Below are positions 1-11,433 of a stretch of 64,000 bases of DNA, one piece after another. The notes beneath the pieces are model-generated. The model had not been told where the DNA came from and searched no databases. It saw nothing but the letters and a program-made list of their open reading frames with translations. The translations under genes were made by a program, and so were the position numbers. The DNA lies in NCBI GenBank assembly GCA_037693485.1, contig CM075346.1, positions 94,284,501 through 94,348,500 on the forward strand, written 5' to 3'. Positions within the stretch are counted from its first letter, which is position 1; each line of letters opens with the position of its first letter. Source of the stretch: Kitagawia praeruptora. Taxonomy: Eukaryota; Streptophyta; Magnoliopsida; Apiales; Apiaceae.

Positions 1-474
1 TAATTTAAAATAAATGCATTTAAATGAAAAAGGCAATATTATCAATAAATACATTATTTTATTAGTTATTTATTTTAATAATTAGGATAACCGAACCGAA
101 AACCAAAACTTTGAATGTTTCAGAACTTTAATTTTTATTTTTAACCCGTGCACGGATTTCTTTTGATATGTAATAAATTTTATTTTATGTTACAATTATA
201 TTTTTACATAATCATTATTTTCAATAATTTATTTAAATTTAAGTAATTAATAAAAATTTAATTAATGATATGCATGGTTTAAAACATATATTATAAAATT
301 TTAAAATAAATATGTTATTGACGGAATTTGAACCTTGAAATTTTAGTAAATTATTTTAATCATATAATATATCTAATCATTAGATCTAACAATTATATTC
401 ATGTTTATGGATTATACTAATGTTTCCTTATTATAAACAACGTATATGGAATTTTAATATATTTTATTAATAAT
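1..474. other. AT-rich intergenic stretch, no gene
   Basis: I see no coding signal here. The DNA is very AT-rich. A motif around 85-120 (GGATAACCGAACCGAAAACC) recurs in altered form twice at 1108-1168, so both sites may be ends of the same decayed repeat family. Confidence 0.5.
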
Positions 475-875
475 TAGAAAATAGGGTGATGGTCCAAAAT
501 AATCACCTGGGAAACTGGATGGCCCTTTCTACTGACAGGACACGGTACCGTGATAGGGGGTGTGATGCGGAGAAGCGTCCTCCGTAACAGGGCATGATAC
601 GGAGCTCCGTCTTCTGTGTTATGCATGATACGGTGGACGGTGTTCCGTGACAGTGCTACGCACCCACCTGACACGGAAGACCGTGTTCCATATCATGCAT
701 AACACGGAAAACCGTGTTCCGTATCATGCATAACACGGTACACTGTGTATCGTATTAGGGTAATACGGAGGTCGAAACTCCGTATCCTGTCGGTATTTCG
801 GGTCATTTTTTTTCAAAATCAGTATTTTGGGCAAAAACTTAGGAAAAATAGGCATTTTGGTAATTTTCTCTAGAA
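475..875. repeat. Palindrome-rich element, probable MULE-like MITE
   Basis: A GC-richer island (about 500-790) in AT-rich DNA. Its core holds an imperfect tandem array at about 672-741 of a roughly 30-bp unit that is itself palindromic (ACACGG-4 bp-CCGTGT followed by TCCGTATCATGCATA). The outer edges look like a weak inverted repeat (around 476-500 and 850-872, sharing a CCAAAAT word). I could not fix a target duplication, so the edges and superfamily are inferred. Elements at 9668-10675 and 41596-41972 have the same layout with different core words. Confidence 0.4.
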
Positions 876-1410
876 AATATGGTGTGATATTTTCGGATAT
901 ATATTAATGATTCTAAGATTAGTTTTAAGATTAGTTTTAAATCAAGAAGGTAAGGTGTTTTAATTAAAAAGGAAATATTAATGATTGGAAGATATGATAT
1001 GATTTGATATTTACAAAAGGTAATATTTTTAAGTAAAACTAAATGTAAAAAGGGCAATTGGCTAATTACCATTAATTATATGATGTTATTATTTATTTTA
1101 ATAAATAGGATAACCAAACCGAAAAACAAAACTATTCTAATAAATAGGATAACCAAACCGAAAATCAAAACTCTCAAAATTTTTAATGTTTCGGCTTTAA
1201 TATAATAGTATAGATAGTATAGATTAGATAATATATATAGTATAGATAGTATAGATTTGAGGTAGCATCCAGTTATATCTAATTTCATTACATTGCAAAG
1301 TCGTTTTTTCGTTAAAAAAATATAAAAAAAGTATTTTTAGAAAAAAAATAAAAAAGAATGTATTTTGCAAAAAAACACAAAAATAAAATAACATTTTTTT
1401 AAAAAAAAAC
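876..1410. other. AT-rich intergenic stretch, no gene
   Basis: No gene seen. Low-complexity AT-rich DNA with short direct repeats: the TAGGATAACCAAACCGAAAA word occurs at about 1108 and 1147, and a TATAGATAGTATAGATT repeat lies at about 1208-1258. The A-run at 1400-1410 leads into the duplicated promoter segment. Confidence 0.5.
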
Positions 1411-1536
1411 CCTCTAAACAATAAAGATCTTGTAGAAGGTTGTAGAACTTTCTAGAGGGGAGGGGCTGAGTTGGCCACCATGCAAGCCATGATATTTGTT
1501 GCCAGCTGGCGTAGATTTTTGCTGACACCTTAGATA
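1411..1536 (+). promoter_or_regulatory. Upstream copy of the HSF promoter segment, with heat shock element
   Basis: A 126-bp stretch that matches 2846-2971 at all but about three positions. It contains a heat shock element at 1445-1457 (GAACTTTCTAGAG, fitting nGAAnnTTCnnGAn) with a further GAA at about 1435. No ORF or recognisable transcription unit follows it before the second copy, so it is either a distal enhancer-like duplicate or a relic of a promoter duplication. The repeat is seen directly; the regulatory role is inferred. Confidence 0.7.
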
Positions 1537-2845
1537 TGGACTAGCAATATTGCTGTGCTTCCCACACGGAATGATACTTGTTTGGTTTATTTTATAATAT
1601 ATTTATGATTTTTTAATATCGTATATTTATGATTTTATTAATCTCGAAATAATTTTTTTGTAAAACCATATTACGATCATGTCATTATCCTCTCAACTAT
1701 TTTAACCAATTATATCACATGTATGTGCGATAATAATGTTGAACTACTACTTCCATCTAATCGAAAGTAACGTTGAGCACATATTTGAATATTTGAAAAC
1801 AAATCAAATTTAAGATTTTAACATTTAAACCAAACATTCTTGGTACTTTGACCAAAAATTCATAACAAAGTAATAATGAAAAATCCATGATAATCAAAAC
1901 ATAGAAACAATGGAAACAATCCAAAGAAAGTATCAATAACCAACTCCAAATACTCCGTAACAAATATGTCGATCATGCTTTCAAGGTTTTAAGATCATCA
2001 AAGTAACTATTCATGTGATTCATTTCTCCTGTAAACTATGACAGTTCATAAGTTTGTAGATTTATTCTCTTACCAGTAAAATTCAACGACATTGCTCGGT
2101 GACAATTCAACTTTTAATCTTCTTGTTAGTAGATAATACTAGTAGATTACTATATCGAACAATTTTTATAAGCTATTAGTTTAAAAGTTGTTTTTTCACA
2201 CACAAAATTTCTAAACTATTACATTACATACAATTACAAAATATTTAAATCGCCACTCTTCGTAATTTAAACAAAAAAATTTATTTAATTGAATATACTT
2301 ATTTAAATAATACATTTTTCTAATAATATAAATAATTAAATTTGTATAAATGTACCCGAATTTTATTATAATAATAAATATCACATACATAATATCATAT
2401 GTAATAAATTTAGTTTTAAAAAACATGATTGTGAAATTATTTATTGGTAAAAGTTGCTCGACGTCGCCTCACGACGACACCTCGGCGCGTTTATATTAAC
2501 GAAAAAACACATATACTTAAATTTAGTAGAGTATTTCGATTGTTTACTATTTAGTTAATGTGTTAAATCAATGGAAAAATTATTTGTGTGATATTTAGTT
2601 AATCTTATATATTACTTCCTCTGTAGATAATGCTAGTAAATTACTGTATAGGACAATTTTACTATGAAGATTGTTAAATTATATAGTGATAAAAGTTGTT
2701 CGGCATCGACTCACGATGATGCCTAAGCGCGTTTATATTAATGAAAAAAAATAAATGTATTTGATTTCTTTTCATGTTATAATTTTAAAAAATTGTAATA
2801 TTGTAATAGGACATCAATTAAAATAGTAGTATTTTTCAAAAAAAA
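1537..2845. other. Spacer between the two promoter copies, with diverged internal repeats
   Basis: No gene. Two diverged blocks repeat inside it: about 2124-2160 resembles 2622-2658 (GTAGATAATRCTAGTARATT), and about 2440-2510 resembles 2685-2752 (a TAAAAGTTGYTCGRC core, then CTCACGAYGA and GCGTTTATATTAAYGAAAAA). The second block has CG-rich cores in AT-rich DNA, as in a tandemly repeated MITE or intergenic satellite fragment. Confidence 0.5.
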
Positions 2846-2971
2846 CCTCTAAACAGTAAAAATCTTGTAGAAGGTTGTAGAACTTTCTAGAGGGGAGGGG
2901 CTGAGTTGGCCACCATGCAAGCCATGATATTTGTTGCCAGCTGGCGTAGATTTTTGCTGACGCCTTAGATA
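2846..2971 (+). promoter_or_regulatory. Proximal HSF promoter segment with heat shock element
   Basis: Lies 198 bp upstream of the HSF start codon. It holds GAAGGTTGTAGAACTTTCTA, the 5' part of an HSE array at 2870-2892, with the 2880-2892 core fitting nGAAnnTTCnnGAn. Genes of the HSFA2/A6/A7 group are commonly heat-induced through such elements, so heat or autoregulatory control is likely. No convincing TATA box was found. This is the near-identical partner of 1411-1536. Confidence 0.75.
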
Positions 2972-3168
2972 GGGATTTGACAGGTGTTCGAAATATCATA
3001 CCAAAGTACAAATTCTGTTTTGAAAAAAACAGAAAAAACCAAGACTCGGTCTGAATATTATCACTTCCAAGCATCAGTTAAACTGAGTACCATCTCCTCA
3101 ATTTTGCTTCCGTTACATAAAAATCTCAAATCTCAGTCCGTAAAAATAAAATTTACACAAAAAAAAAC

Positions 3169-4792
3169 ATGGATTTCATAAGAGCAGTGGATCAAGAAAT
3201 GAAAGTGATCAAGGTGGAAGAAGAAGCAAGCAATAATCAAGCTCCTTCATTTTCATCATCATCATCTTCTACTACACCACAGCCAATGGAGGGGTTACAT
3301 GAAGTGGGCCCACCTCCATTTCTGATCAAGATTTATGATATGGTAGAAGACCCTTCTGTTAATTCTGTGGTTTCTTGGAGTGAAGCAAGAAATAGCTTCA
3401 TTATTTGGGACATTCATCAATTCTCTAAGTCAATGCTTCCTAAATTCTTCAAGCACAACAATTTCTCTAGCTTTGTTCGCCAGCTCCATACTTATGTAAG
3501 TCCTTTTCATTTCTTTTACATATGATCTGAGCTTAAATTATTATGTGAACTGATGTGATTTATTTTCGAGAATTTCGGGTTTTTTTTCCCACCCTTGTTC
3601 TTCAAGAATGATTAAGTAATGTGTGTTGGTCCAAAAATCTCATCCTTATTCATATATATGCTTGAATCATCAGGAAATTATGTGGGGTTTTGCTACTTGT
3701 GGTTATGCATTTTCTTTGAATTGGGGTTTTTCGCTTTTTATTGGAAAAATACATCTTTGTCAATGACCTCGATCACTGTATACATCTATAGTTCGTGTTG
3801 TAAGGATAAGTTTGGCATTTGAACTGGTAAGATTTTTATTTTTCTACATCAAGTGTATGTTTGTGCTTTGGTTAGTGATCATTTGTTGGTCTTGGATAGT
3901 TGGATTATATTTGTTTAGTGTTGATGATGATACTCTGATAGGTATGGTTGGACAATGAAACTTATGCTGTTCATGTTTTGTTAAATATGCAATGATTCTA
4001 ATAGAGTTAGAATGCATACAATTGATGTAGGGTTTTAGAAAAGTGCACACTGATCGATGGGAATTTGCACATGAGAGTTTTCTGGGAGGCCAGAAGCATC
4101 TCTTGAAGAACATAAAAAGGCGAAGGAATGTATCACAGCGGATGCAACCAAAAGGAGGAGAACCTTGTGTTGAGTTGGGCAATTATGGCATTGAAGGGGA
4201 GTTGGAAAGATTGAGGAGGGATAAGAATATGCTGATGGCAGAAGTTGTAAAGCTTCGACAACAACATCAGGAGTCCAGTAACCTCATTATAGAGATGGAG
4301 AATAGGGCTCAAGACATGGAGTCCAGGCAGCAATTTCTGATGGATTTCCTTTCCAAGGCTGCTAGTAATCCTGCATTCATCAAGCAGTTTATGGAGATGC
4401 ATGGGGCGAAAATGGATCCACAAAAGATTGAGACTGGAAGGAAGAGACGGCTCACTCTGAGCCCTGGTGGGAATAATTTTCCTGATCAGGCTTCATATTG
4501 TGCTAGTCAACAACAAGAAATGTCTGTAGATGCTGAAACAGATATAGAGTCATTCTTATTGGCTGCAGTGGACAACAAGTCAAGTGAGAACATCAGTTCC
4601 CCAAAGGTACCAACTAATGATGAATACTCAGATGTTTTCAGTGACGATATGTGGGAGGAATTAATTGATAAGGAACTTAGGATCGTGAAAGAGGAAGTAG
4701 TTGTAGTAGGTGATCAGCCTGGTATGGGAATTGATGATCTGGCAAAATCGCCTGGTTGGGATTTAGATGAGCTACGAGACTTTGATTGTTGA
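3169..4792 (+). CDS. Class A heat-stress transcription factor (HSFA2/A6/A7-like)
   Basis: Nuclear activator that binds heat shock elements as a trimer. Two coding exons, 3169-3495 and 4031-4792, give 362 aa. The GT/AG intron falls right after the recognition helix, the conserved position in plant HSFs. Visible parts: acidic and Ser-rich N-terminus (1-40); DNA-binding domain about 49-142; HR-A/B coiled coil about 163-230 with the long spacing of class A; basic nuclear localisation motif GRKRR at 245-249; acidic-aromatic AHA activator motif at about 311-325 (VFSDDMWEELIDKEL); and a second acidic-aromatic patch near the C-terminus (about 341-360). The N-terminal PQPMEGLHEVGPPPFL and the AHA motif point to the HSFA2/A6/A7 group. 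The C-terminal LxxQMGYL-type export signal usual in HSFA2 is not seen. The helix motif reads RQLHTYGFRK where RQLNTYGFRK is usual. The start is the only ATG upstream of the conserved domain in frame. Convergent with the IQD gene. Confidence 0.93.
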
Positions 4793-5896
4793 TCAATTTA
4801 AACATTTCAGGTCTAATTTGTGAAGAACAAGTTTCATAGAGATATTTAGAGTGGTACTATGTGTTTGCATTTTGGTATGCTGAAGTCTGAATTGGTCTCC
4901 GCAACTATATCCCTGCCCCTTAGTCTTGTGTATGAATCATAAAAACATTTTTTGGATTCTTTTACTTTATCTAGTGGCTAATTCAATAATTTGTTTCATA
5001 TACAGCAAGGGAAGGGGATGATGAAAGTTGCAAGGAGGCTTTGTGTCATGAAAATCCTTTGAAGATATCAAATCACCTGATATAGTTTATAATTATTCAA
5101 TAATAGCTTTTTTCCCTCCATTTTTATTTAGTTTTAATTTCTCGTGGTGATATTTCTGTTCTGCGTTTTTCAGAAAATCGGAAGATAATGTCGCTAAATC
5201 TTTGTAGGCTCAATCTAACTGTGCAGCTATGGCGATGTCAACTGAATGGGATTGTATTCTATCAGTGTCTTTGTATCACATGAATGCACACCTTCATAGT
5301 GAGACAGTAGAGTTTGCTTTTGTTTCTCTTAAACTAGTGTAATCTTGCAAAGAATTTTGTATTCTAAGTTGCAAGGCATACAGTTATCTTGTGTCCATTA
5401 AACTATTTGTAAGACTATGCAGTCTTTTTATTTGCTTGAAACAGATTACCCACCCTTCTTTTTCAATTTTGTTATTCAAAAGTTTATTTTGGTATTCACA
5501 CAGGGTGAATCAGCCAAACTATAAGAATTTCACTTTTGATGGTATACAAAAAGCCAGCAGCAGATACATTATTTAACTTTACCATTTTGAAACAGCTTTT
5601 AAAGAATTCAAATTTGAAAATAAGTTTTGACACTCAATAATTGAATATACACATGTACTGTAATTTTAAGGAGACTGCTGACTGGGGAGCTTTTCCCTTT
5701 TTTTTTTACCAAGATTCATAAGAAACAATCTTTTTGACATGTCTAAACACTCATAACATACAATTCAAAGCTGATCAAGTTAATAAAAACAAAGTTTTTA
5801 ACAAACTCTAGTTATCTCACATACATAGAACAACAAGTTGTTGAACATTGAGAAAAAAACATGAACATAACCTTAAAAATCAAGGAAATTTTTTGT
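4793..5896. other. Shared 3' region between convergent HSF and IQD genes
   Basis: No gene. It holds the 3' UTRs of both flanking genes. A possible 3' UTR intron of the HSF gene would run from TCAG/GTCTAA near 4809 to the TATACAG near 5004; this is speculative. Poly(A)-signal-like AATAAA variants occur on both strands, but none can be chosen confidently. Confidence 0.4.
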
Positions 5897-8747
5897 CTAT
5901 CCCTTTAGTTTTGTCGAACTTCGGTCCACTCGAGAGGCAGGTTTGCATAGTAACCTGGACATATTGACTAGAGATGGTTCAGAACCAGCACTGCCCATTG
6001 AATCTTCATCACCGAACACTGCTGATTTCCTCAGAAACTGAAACTCATCCTCGTCTCGTGACATGGACCTGTGAGAGGAATTTCGTTGCTTTGCCTTAGC
6101 TGCTTCAGTCAGGTTCATATAGCTTGGTTTACTGACATAAATGTTGTCATCTGTTCTATCCGATGCCATATTTGTGTTTCCAGAAAGAGGAGTTGTTGAT
6201 GTGCAGAATGAAGATGATGCTGAGCTCTTATCATAGCGAAACTCCGAGCTTGGACTTGATGATGAGCGAGTTGTTTGTCCAATCAGAGGAGGTTTGGCTG
6301 AAATCCTAGTAGTCACATTGTTCCTCCTGATTTTCACCGAGTATGGATCAGACGATTTTGCAATGTCGGCTTTGATGTTGTCTACATAGGTTTTAGGTGG
6401 TGGGGTTATTTCTGAGGGGTCTGGTTGGACCTTCTCCATTAATCGATTTTCCCATGGCTTTGCTGCCATCCAACGCTCTAACCAGCTCCAGCCCCAACTA
6501 TTTTTGTTGAACTCATTTTTGTGGGATGCCATTGAAATATTAGTCCGTGAGTCAGCATTTTGAAAGGCTTTCCACTGCTGAGAGAAAAAAAAAACCGAAG
6601 AAGTTTAGCATTGCCTGCCAAAGTTTGCTAGAAGAACATCAAGCATTAAAATAACATAATCTTCTTTGTACCTTTTGAGCAAGAGAATAGGCAAGGGCTC
6701 TTTCTCTCTTAAAGGCTCCCTCTTGCCTCATTTGTATTTTTGCTTTGACTTCTTGTAGTGTTCCTCTGCTATCACACCACCCTTCCTGAATTTCAAGAAT
6801 ATAAAGTGTCAAGCAATATGGGGAAAAATGTATGTTACCAAAACCATTACACATTGTAAGAAAGGCTCGGGTCTATAAAGAGACAACTTGGAATCAAATT
6901 ATTTGTACCTCAGCCTCCCTTAGGAGTTCAGCATTGCTTCGGCGTTCATTTAACATATCCTGCACAGCTTGCCCTTCCATAGACATACGCACACGACGAG
7001 CTCTGACTCTTGCTTGAACACGAACCAGAGCCTGCATGCATCTTAGAGTTACAGCAGCTTGCTTTCTCACTTGTCTGCCTCGGACTAAAGCTTGAATCCT
7101 TACCACTCCTTTCAAAGCCCTTAAAGCTCTCCTTGCCTATATTCATCAAAGTAGGAATGATTTAAATGCTAAACACTATATTAAACTACCAGTATTGTTA
7201 CAACAAAACATCCTTTAAGTAGGTAGCCGGAGAAGGAAGTTCATATAATTAATAACAGAACTTGAAGACTTCTGGAACTGTCAGTATTTGTACTTTTATG
7301 TAAGCTATTATTTATCGAGTAGCAAACTAGCAATCACATTTAACACAATGGTGAGTAGTTTCATGATTAATCTAGTGGCATACTACTGAATTAAAGCACT
7401 ATATTAAACAGCTGGCTGAAGTTTTGCACCTTCTAAAGATTTTCGTAGGATTTCGTTTCTCTACTTCATTTAACGCGCTCATCTGACCCTACTTACAAAT
7501 CTAAATTTTTTTTTGGAGCTTCTTTTTTGCAGTGGAGTAGATTTTTCACAATATTACTAACAAAAAGGAAGCTGGGAAGAAAATGTGAATAGTCTCTTTA
7601 ACTCTTTTTGTCAAGGTCCAAACTCTTAACAATTACTACATTTCAAACTGAGTACATTCTTTTTCCCCAACTACTCTAGTACTTATTTCACTTCATCTTC
7701 AAGTGTACTTTCCCACATTCAGAGCAACAAACCAAAGTACCAGATTTTAAAGATAAGAAATTAAAAGACCCCATCCACTCTTCAATATGATACCACAATT
7801 CACAGCAAACAAACTAACAACAAATTCAAGAAGTCAATGATAATAAAACAAGAATACCCAAGTTGCCATTCAAATTTTATTTGTCATATCAAACATTTAA
7901 GGAACTAATCAAATTATGAAAATAACATAAACCCAAATTACCAGAAATCCACGAAAGGCGGTTTGAATCCGAATAGCAGCCCATTCTTTCCTAACAACCT
8001 TGAAATCTTTAGGAGGAGCTCTAATTACAGTAGCAACAGCAGCTGTAAAAGCAGGATCACCACCGTTAAGTGAAGGCGAATCGGAACCATCGGAATAAGT
8101 AAGAGATCTATGGTACTGATTCCCTTTAAATCCCTTCCAAGCTGATGATACCAAATCACCAGATGAGCTTCTCCACAGCTTCCATTTCTTGTTCTTTCCC
8201 CCACTTTTTTCCTATACAGAACACACAGTTCTTAGCTACCTTCTCAAATTGAGTAAAGATGAGATTTCTACTCAACATAAGAGCTTATCTAACCATCTTT
8301 TCCACACACAAACACAGTTGAATACATTATAAACAGTGTAAAGATATCATTTTTATTCAAGAAAACACACACACACACACAGTTAGATAAGTTATAAACA
8401 GTGCAAAGATAAGATTTTTATTCAAGAAACAAAACACACACACACACTTAGATACATTATAAAATGTAAAGATTACATTTTTATTCAAGAAAACAAACAC
8501 ACAAAATTAGATGCATCTTAAACAGTGTAAAGATAAGATTTTTATTCAAGATTAGGGCCTTCCTAACCATCTTTACTACACAAAACACACAGTCACAACT
8601 CATACACACACACACACAAACACAGTTCTTAGATACATTAACAGTGTAAAGATTGAATTTTTAATCAAGAAAAGGGCTTACCTGATCATCTTTTTCGGCT
8701 TTCTTGAGTCCAATTAGAGATTTAACCCATTTTCCTGAAGCACCCAT
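5897..8747 (-). CDS. IQ67-domain protein, IQD8-like (calmodulin-binding scaffold)
   Basis: Five exons on the - strand (8682-8747, 7942-8211, 6909-7136, 6672-6785, 5897-6577), all borders GT/AG. The first four exons are whole codons (phase 0), and the total is 452 aa. IQD proteins bind calmodulin through the IQ67 domain and tie it to microtubules, membranes or the nucleus. The N-terminus MGASGKWVKSLIGLKK is typical of the family. The IQ67 domain spans about 99-165: IRIQTAFRGFLARRAL is the first IQ motif, followed by VRIQALVRGRQVRKQ and MQALVRVQARVRARRVR, with the diagnostic phase-0 intron inside the first IQ motif. EGWCDSRGT, WSWLERWMAAKPWENRLME and the C-terminal DUF4005-type motifs (VTTRISAKPP, KPSYMNLTEAAKAKQR) place it nearest the Arabidopsis IQD6-8 group as I recall it. 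The protein is basic and Ser-rich, with no membrane segment. Intron 1 carries a minisatellite. Confidence 0.93.
8225..8670. repeat. Minisatellite with CA tracts in IQD intron 1
   Basis: About five imperfect copies of a 70-90-bp unit containing AGTGTAAAGATNNNATTTTT, ATTCAAGAAA, a (CA)n run and TTAGATACATTATAAA. The copies differ mainly in CA-tract length. They fill most of the first intron (8212-8681) of the IQD gene. Confidence 0.75.
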
Positions 8748-9215
8748 CTGGGTTGAGTTTGGATTGAGCAGAAAATCTAAGGATAAATTTGGTTTTAAAT
8801 AAAAGGGCTAGAAAGAGATAGATTAATAAAAAAGTGTGTTTAGAAGAACAGAGGTCAGAAGAGCTATAATGAGAAAAAAAAATTAAAGATAAAAGTGAGA
8901 TTGCAACAATCAAGACAACATGTATTTATATACAGAGAGATAGAGAGATGGAGAGATATAGAGAGAGGGAGAGAGAGGTGAGAGATTAGTGGAGGGTGGG
9001 TACAAAATAGTGGCAGAGTGCTATGCGAATGTGCCGTTTGATATTTGAATTTCAAACTAGAGGAGGGAGGGGGACACATGGGTTTTATTATTTTAATATT
9101 ATTATATTTCTTTCGTGTACCGTAATTTATCTACTACAATTAATACAAACAATAATTTAAAATTGAAGTTTTTTACTTCCTCTGTCTTATATTGGATTCG
9201 TATTTGTTAGTACTA
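8748..9215. promoter_or_regulatory. IQD promoter and leader with GA/CT microsatellite
   Basis: Upstream of the IQD start codon on the - strand. At about 8933-8990 there is a GAGA-type tract (CT-rich in the sense strand), common in plant 5' leaders and core promoters. The sequence TATTTATATACAG at about 8920-8932 could hold a TATA box (TATATAAATA on the - strand). No other gene is seen. Confidence 0.5.
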
Positions 9216-9538
9216 CTCCCTCCGTTCCAATGGATTCTTACACTTACTATTTTGGGCCATCCCATTCAATTCTTTATATTCTCAAAATAGTAAGTTTTAA
9301 CACTATTACACCCCCTACTTCACTTATTTTAACAATACTTTACACTATTACACTCACTACTTCACTTATTTTAACAATAAAATCACTATTACACCCAATA
9401 CTTCACTTATTTTAACAATAAAATCACTATTATATCCACTACTTCATTTATTTTAACAATATTACACCCACTTTATACCCACTTGTCTTGTCCTCCGTGC
9501 CCACCAGGAACGTAAAGATCCCAGTGGGACGGAGGGAG
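9216..9538. mobile_element. Stowaway-like MITE
   Basis: Terminal inverted repeats CTCCCTCCGTTCC and GGGACGGAGGGAG are flanked by TA on both sides (9214-9215 and 9539-9540), as expected for Tc1/mariner Stowaway elements. The interior has tandem copies of a unit containing ACTTCACTTATTTTAACAAT. Length is 323 bp, with no coding capacity. Confidence 0.9.
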
Positions 9539-9667
9539 TATAATACAATGAAATTTTTATATTTAATAATAATAAGAAATTGAAAATATTAACGATTAAA
9601 AGTGTGTGTTGTGTGTCCAACTCAAATGAGAAAAGAGTAATAACAGCAGTATATAGAAGTAAGAGGT

Positions 9668-10675
9668 GACCAAAAAATGGGCAAAATATCTTTTTTTCCC
9701 CTTCCCATCACCAAAATGTCTACCGCCAACTTGGGCGACCCTAAATACCCACGAGATGCGCTACTGGTGAAGAAGTGTCTTTAGACACGCTGCTTGTACC
9801 TTGCTGCTCGCTACTAATAAAGAAATGGCGTGATAGAAGATAAAATTTTCCCAGTATCAACCCTTTCTTCCAGATGAGATGGGCGGGTTCAATCTGATTT
9901 TAAAATGCCGTTGACTTCGACCTTTAGCGATTCGCCCCTGAACCTAGAAAAAAACCATATGATGGGTAGAAGGGTAACAACACAGATACGCCTCTGGTAA
10001 AGACGTATATTGAGATACGCTATATGTACCAGCGTGATGACGTCATCGTAAAGCTGTTGAATGCTGCTACAATAGATTGAGATAGGCATGTGTATCATGC
10101 GTATCAGGCGATACGCATTCTGGAGCGGCGTATCTGACGTCAGCGTCATCTTCTCCAGAACTTTCGACGTTGGCGATTCCGGCGTCTTTTTTGTTTCTCT
10201 TCGTCCGTCCACATCACAAACATTCAGATCATATTCTATATATCAATAGAATCGCAATTTGATTCTTTACACATCCATAACAATAAATTTGCATTTCAAT
10301 TACCGGATGTGAAAACCCCAAATCAAACAATATTTTCCAATTCGGTAATTTGTCAAGGTCGTTCGTGCTCCTACGGGGCCTTAGCACAGAAACGGACATG
10401 GGGAAGGGAAAGAGAACGAAGATGCGATCACGTAGGTTTGTTTTGTGGGTTGGGAGTGTTGTTTGTGAGACAAATCAGTGTAGGTCGCCGTTTTCGCCTA
10501 AATCGCCGGCAGAGACGAACAAGAGAAGCAATGGTTTTCTGGCAGCTACAGTACTAGAGATGCGCTGCTCCCACAGGCGCATCTCGTGGGTAGATAGGAC
10601 CAAGCATTCCGAAAAACGGCATTTTGGTCCATGGGTACCTCATTTTGAGGTATTTTGATCATTTTCTCCCTACAA
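9668..10675. mobile_element. Probable MULE-like element with long imperfect TIRs and palindromic core
   Basis: The left part (about 9707-9765) and right part (about 10575-10640) form an imperfect inverted repeat. Shared words include CCAAAATG, CTTGG and ACCCACGAGATGCGC, the last repeated exactly in inverse. The core is full of GATACGC/GCGTATC and similar palindromic words. Short ORFs in it have no family match that I recognise. I did not find a convincing 9-bp duplication, so the edges are approximate. Confidence 0.5.
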
Positions 10676-10917
10676 ATAAATTTTACGCTTTTGAAATAAA
10701 TAAGTATTTTTATTTTTTTGTACAACATCAACCAAATATAGCTGCAAATCTTTCTTTTTTTAGAATGTAAAAAAAGTTAATTTTGACTGAATATAATTGC
10801 ATACCACTAATTTCACAAATGTAATAAGAAATATGAATGTTTAAATCAATTTACATTTTTTTTTTAAAATTAAATCAATTTACTTTTAAACATGATTCTT
10901 ATTAGGTTAAAGAAATA

Positions 10918-11433
10918 TTTATTGGGATAGTTTCAAAACTACCCATGTGAACTATTAGATTTTTAAATATATACTACCCATCTTTCTAAAATTCTAAAAA
11001 TATCGACCTTGTTTTCAAATTTCCAAAAATACTACCTTCCTCAATTGCAACTTTTGCAACCTCATTTGCAACTTCCAGTTTTCAAATTTCTGATTTCATG
11101 TTCTGGGGTTCAGATGTCATTTTCGACCTCTTTTTTGGACTCTGATATGTATATATATATATTGCTATATATATACATATCAGAGTCCAAAAAAGAGGTC
11201 GAAAATGACATCTGAACCCCAGAACATGAAATCAGAAATTTGAAAACTGGAAGTTGCAAATGAGGTTGCAAAAGTTGCAATTGAGGAAGATCGTATTTTT
11301 GGAATTTTGAAAACATAAAAGTATAATGAGATAGTATTTTTGAAAAAATGATTTTATAGAAGTGAAAAGATAGTTGGGTGATAGTAAAATTGGAAATAAT
11401 TATTAAAATTTTATTTATTTATGTAAATATCCC
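10918..11433. mobile_element. Foldback element with a long near-perfect hairpin
   Basis: The element is one large palindrome centred near 11162/11163. Arms 11009-11155 and 11170-11316 are almost identical in inverse; the outer 80-100 bp on each side match only loosely. The ends read TTGGGATA and its inverse, and the 8-bp word AAGAAATA flanks both sides (10910-10917 and 11434-11441), a likely target duplication. This suggests a MULE-type foldback MITE. RNA read from either strand would fold into a hairpin of about 145 bp. Confidence 0.8.

Noticed and set aside
10309..10658. Arg-rich short frames between 10.3 and 10.7 kb
   Set aside because: They lie in the GC-richer core of a probable MULE-like element; no conserved domain recognised and the frames overlap each other.
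11009..11316. Two mirrored 68-aa frames
   Set aside because: They are the same sequence read from the two arms of the foldback element.
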